DNA of 56,777 nucleotides, taken from NCBI GenBank assembly GCA_031398325.1, contig JANNNB010000057.1:1-56777 (forward strand), read 5' to 3'. The notes beneath the pieces are model-generated. The model saw nothing but the letters and a program-made list of their open reading frames with translations. It was not told where the DNA came from and did not search any database. This DNA comes from Sva-07 sp031398325. Lineage in GTDB: Bacteria > Actinomycetota > Acidimicrobiia > Acidimicrobiales > Ilumatobacteraceae. Position numbers and translations under genes: made by a program. Below, piece by piece: positions 56,759 through 56,777 of the stretch; within the stretch, counting starts at the first letter, position 1, and each line of letters starts with the position of its first letter.

Positions 56759-56777
56759 CCCAAAGAACCCGCGCGGG

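Noticed and set aside
1..56777. CRISPR array, tRNA, rRNA or prophage genes
   Set aside because: I saw no regularly spaced direct repeats, no cloverleaf-type sequences and no phage structural or integrase genes; the palindromic repeats are dispersed and not arrayed.

Overview
This window is a GC-rich, gene-dense bacterial chromosome segment. It carries about 50 protein genes, no rRNA or tRNA that I can see, and no prophage, plasmid or CRISPR signature. The gene set points to Actinomycetota, probably class Acidimicrobiia near Ilumatobacter: an F420/nitroreductase-fold oxidoreductase, a PAC2-family protein, a Pkn-like membrane Ser/Thr kinase, a mycobacterial-type SerC, a myo-inositol-phosphate synthase, many GTG starts and many apparently leaderless genes. 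The taxon is an inference. Both ends look like contig ends: the first gene is broken, and the last 50 bases are a GC-rich run.

Layout. 1-13.3 kb is housekeeping and stress: a truncated acyl-CoA dehydrogenase, a VOC protein, a TetR/F420-oxidoreductase divergent pair with matching palindromic operators, a KhtT/KhtU-like K+/H+ antiporter pair, ilvD, a large secreted two-domain peptidoglycan hydrolase, a serine hydrolase, a DUF4234 protein, bcp with a DUF3054 gene, a flavin reductase and 5-formyl-THF cyclo-ligase. 13.3-18.2 kb holds a LysR regulator divergent from inositol-phosphate synthase, a REP-associated tyrosine transposase (RAYT) between two inverted REP palindromes, folD and a second TetR. 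18.3-21.9 kb is the ilvBNC operon behind a 19-residue Val/Leu/Ile-rich leader peptide and an intrinsic terminator, a textbook attenuator. 22.2-29.4 kb: alkB, metY, the kinase, PAC2, serC and an AspC-type aminotransferase.

29.5-35.6 kb is a B12 island: cobO-cobU-cobT-cobS on the minus strand and, divergently, a cobalamin riboswitch driving btuF-btuC-btuD. 35.6-43.1 kb: a class II aldolase, LtrA, an EamA-type transporter, gnd-zwf, and an unrecognised pair made of a WXG100-like small protein and a 565-residue protein. 43.2-48.0 kb is a thiamine operon with a TPP riboswitch, thiN-thiB-thiP, and a ThiQ ATPase fused to a GNAT acetyltransferase domain. 48.0-56.7 kb: a TauE/SafE exporter, a molybdopterin oxidoreductase translationally coupled to an HxlR regulator, a 3-mercaptopyruvate-type sulfurtransferase, an AcuI-like reductase, and a divergent saccharopine-dehydrogenase-like/aldehyde-dehydrogenase pair.

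The least ordinary content lies between genes. At least three families of dispersed palindromic repeats are present: a 52-bp element with five copies between 29.4 and 52.8 kb, all in one orientation and with a covarying stem; a 38-44-bp element with three copies, one of which supplies the 3' end of the LysR gene; and the REP pair around the RAYT. In addition, some 20 genes have a -10-like hexamer (TAnnnT, or CAnnnT often inside TGGCAnnCT) only 6-8 bases upstream of the start codon, the signature of leaderless transcription.
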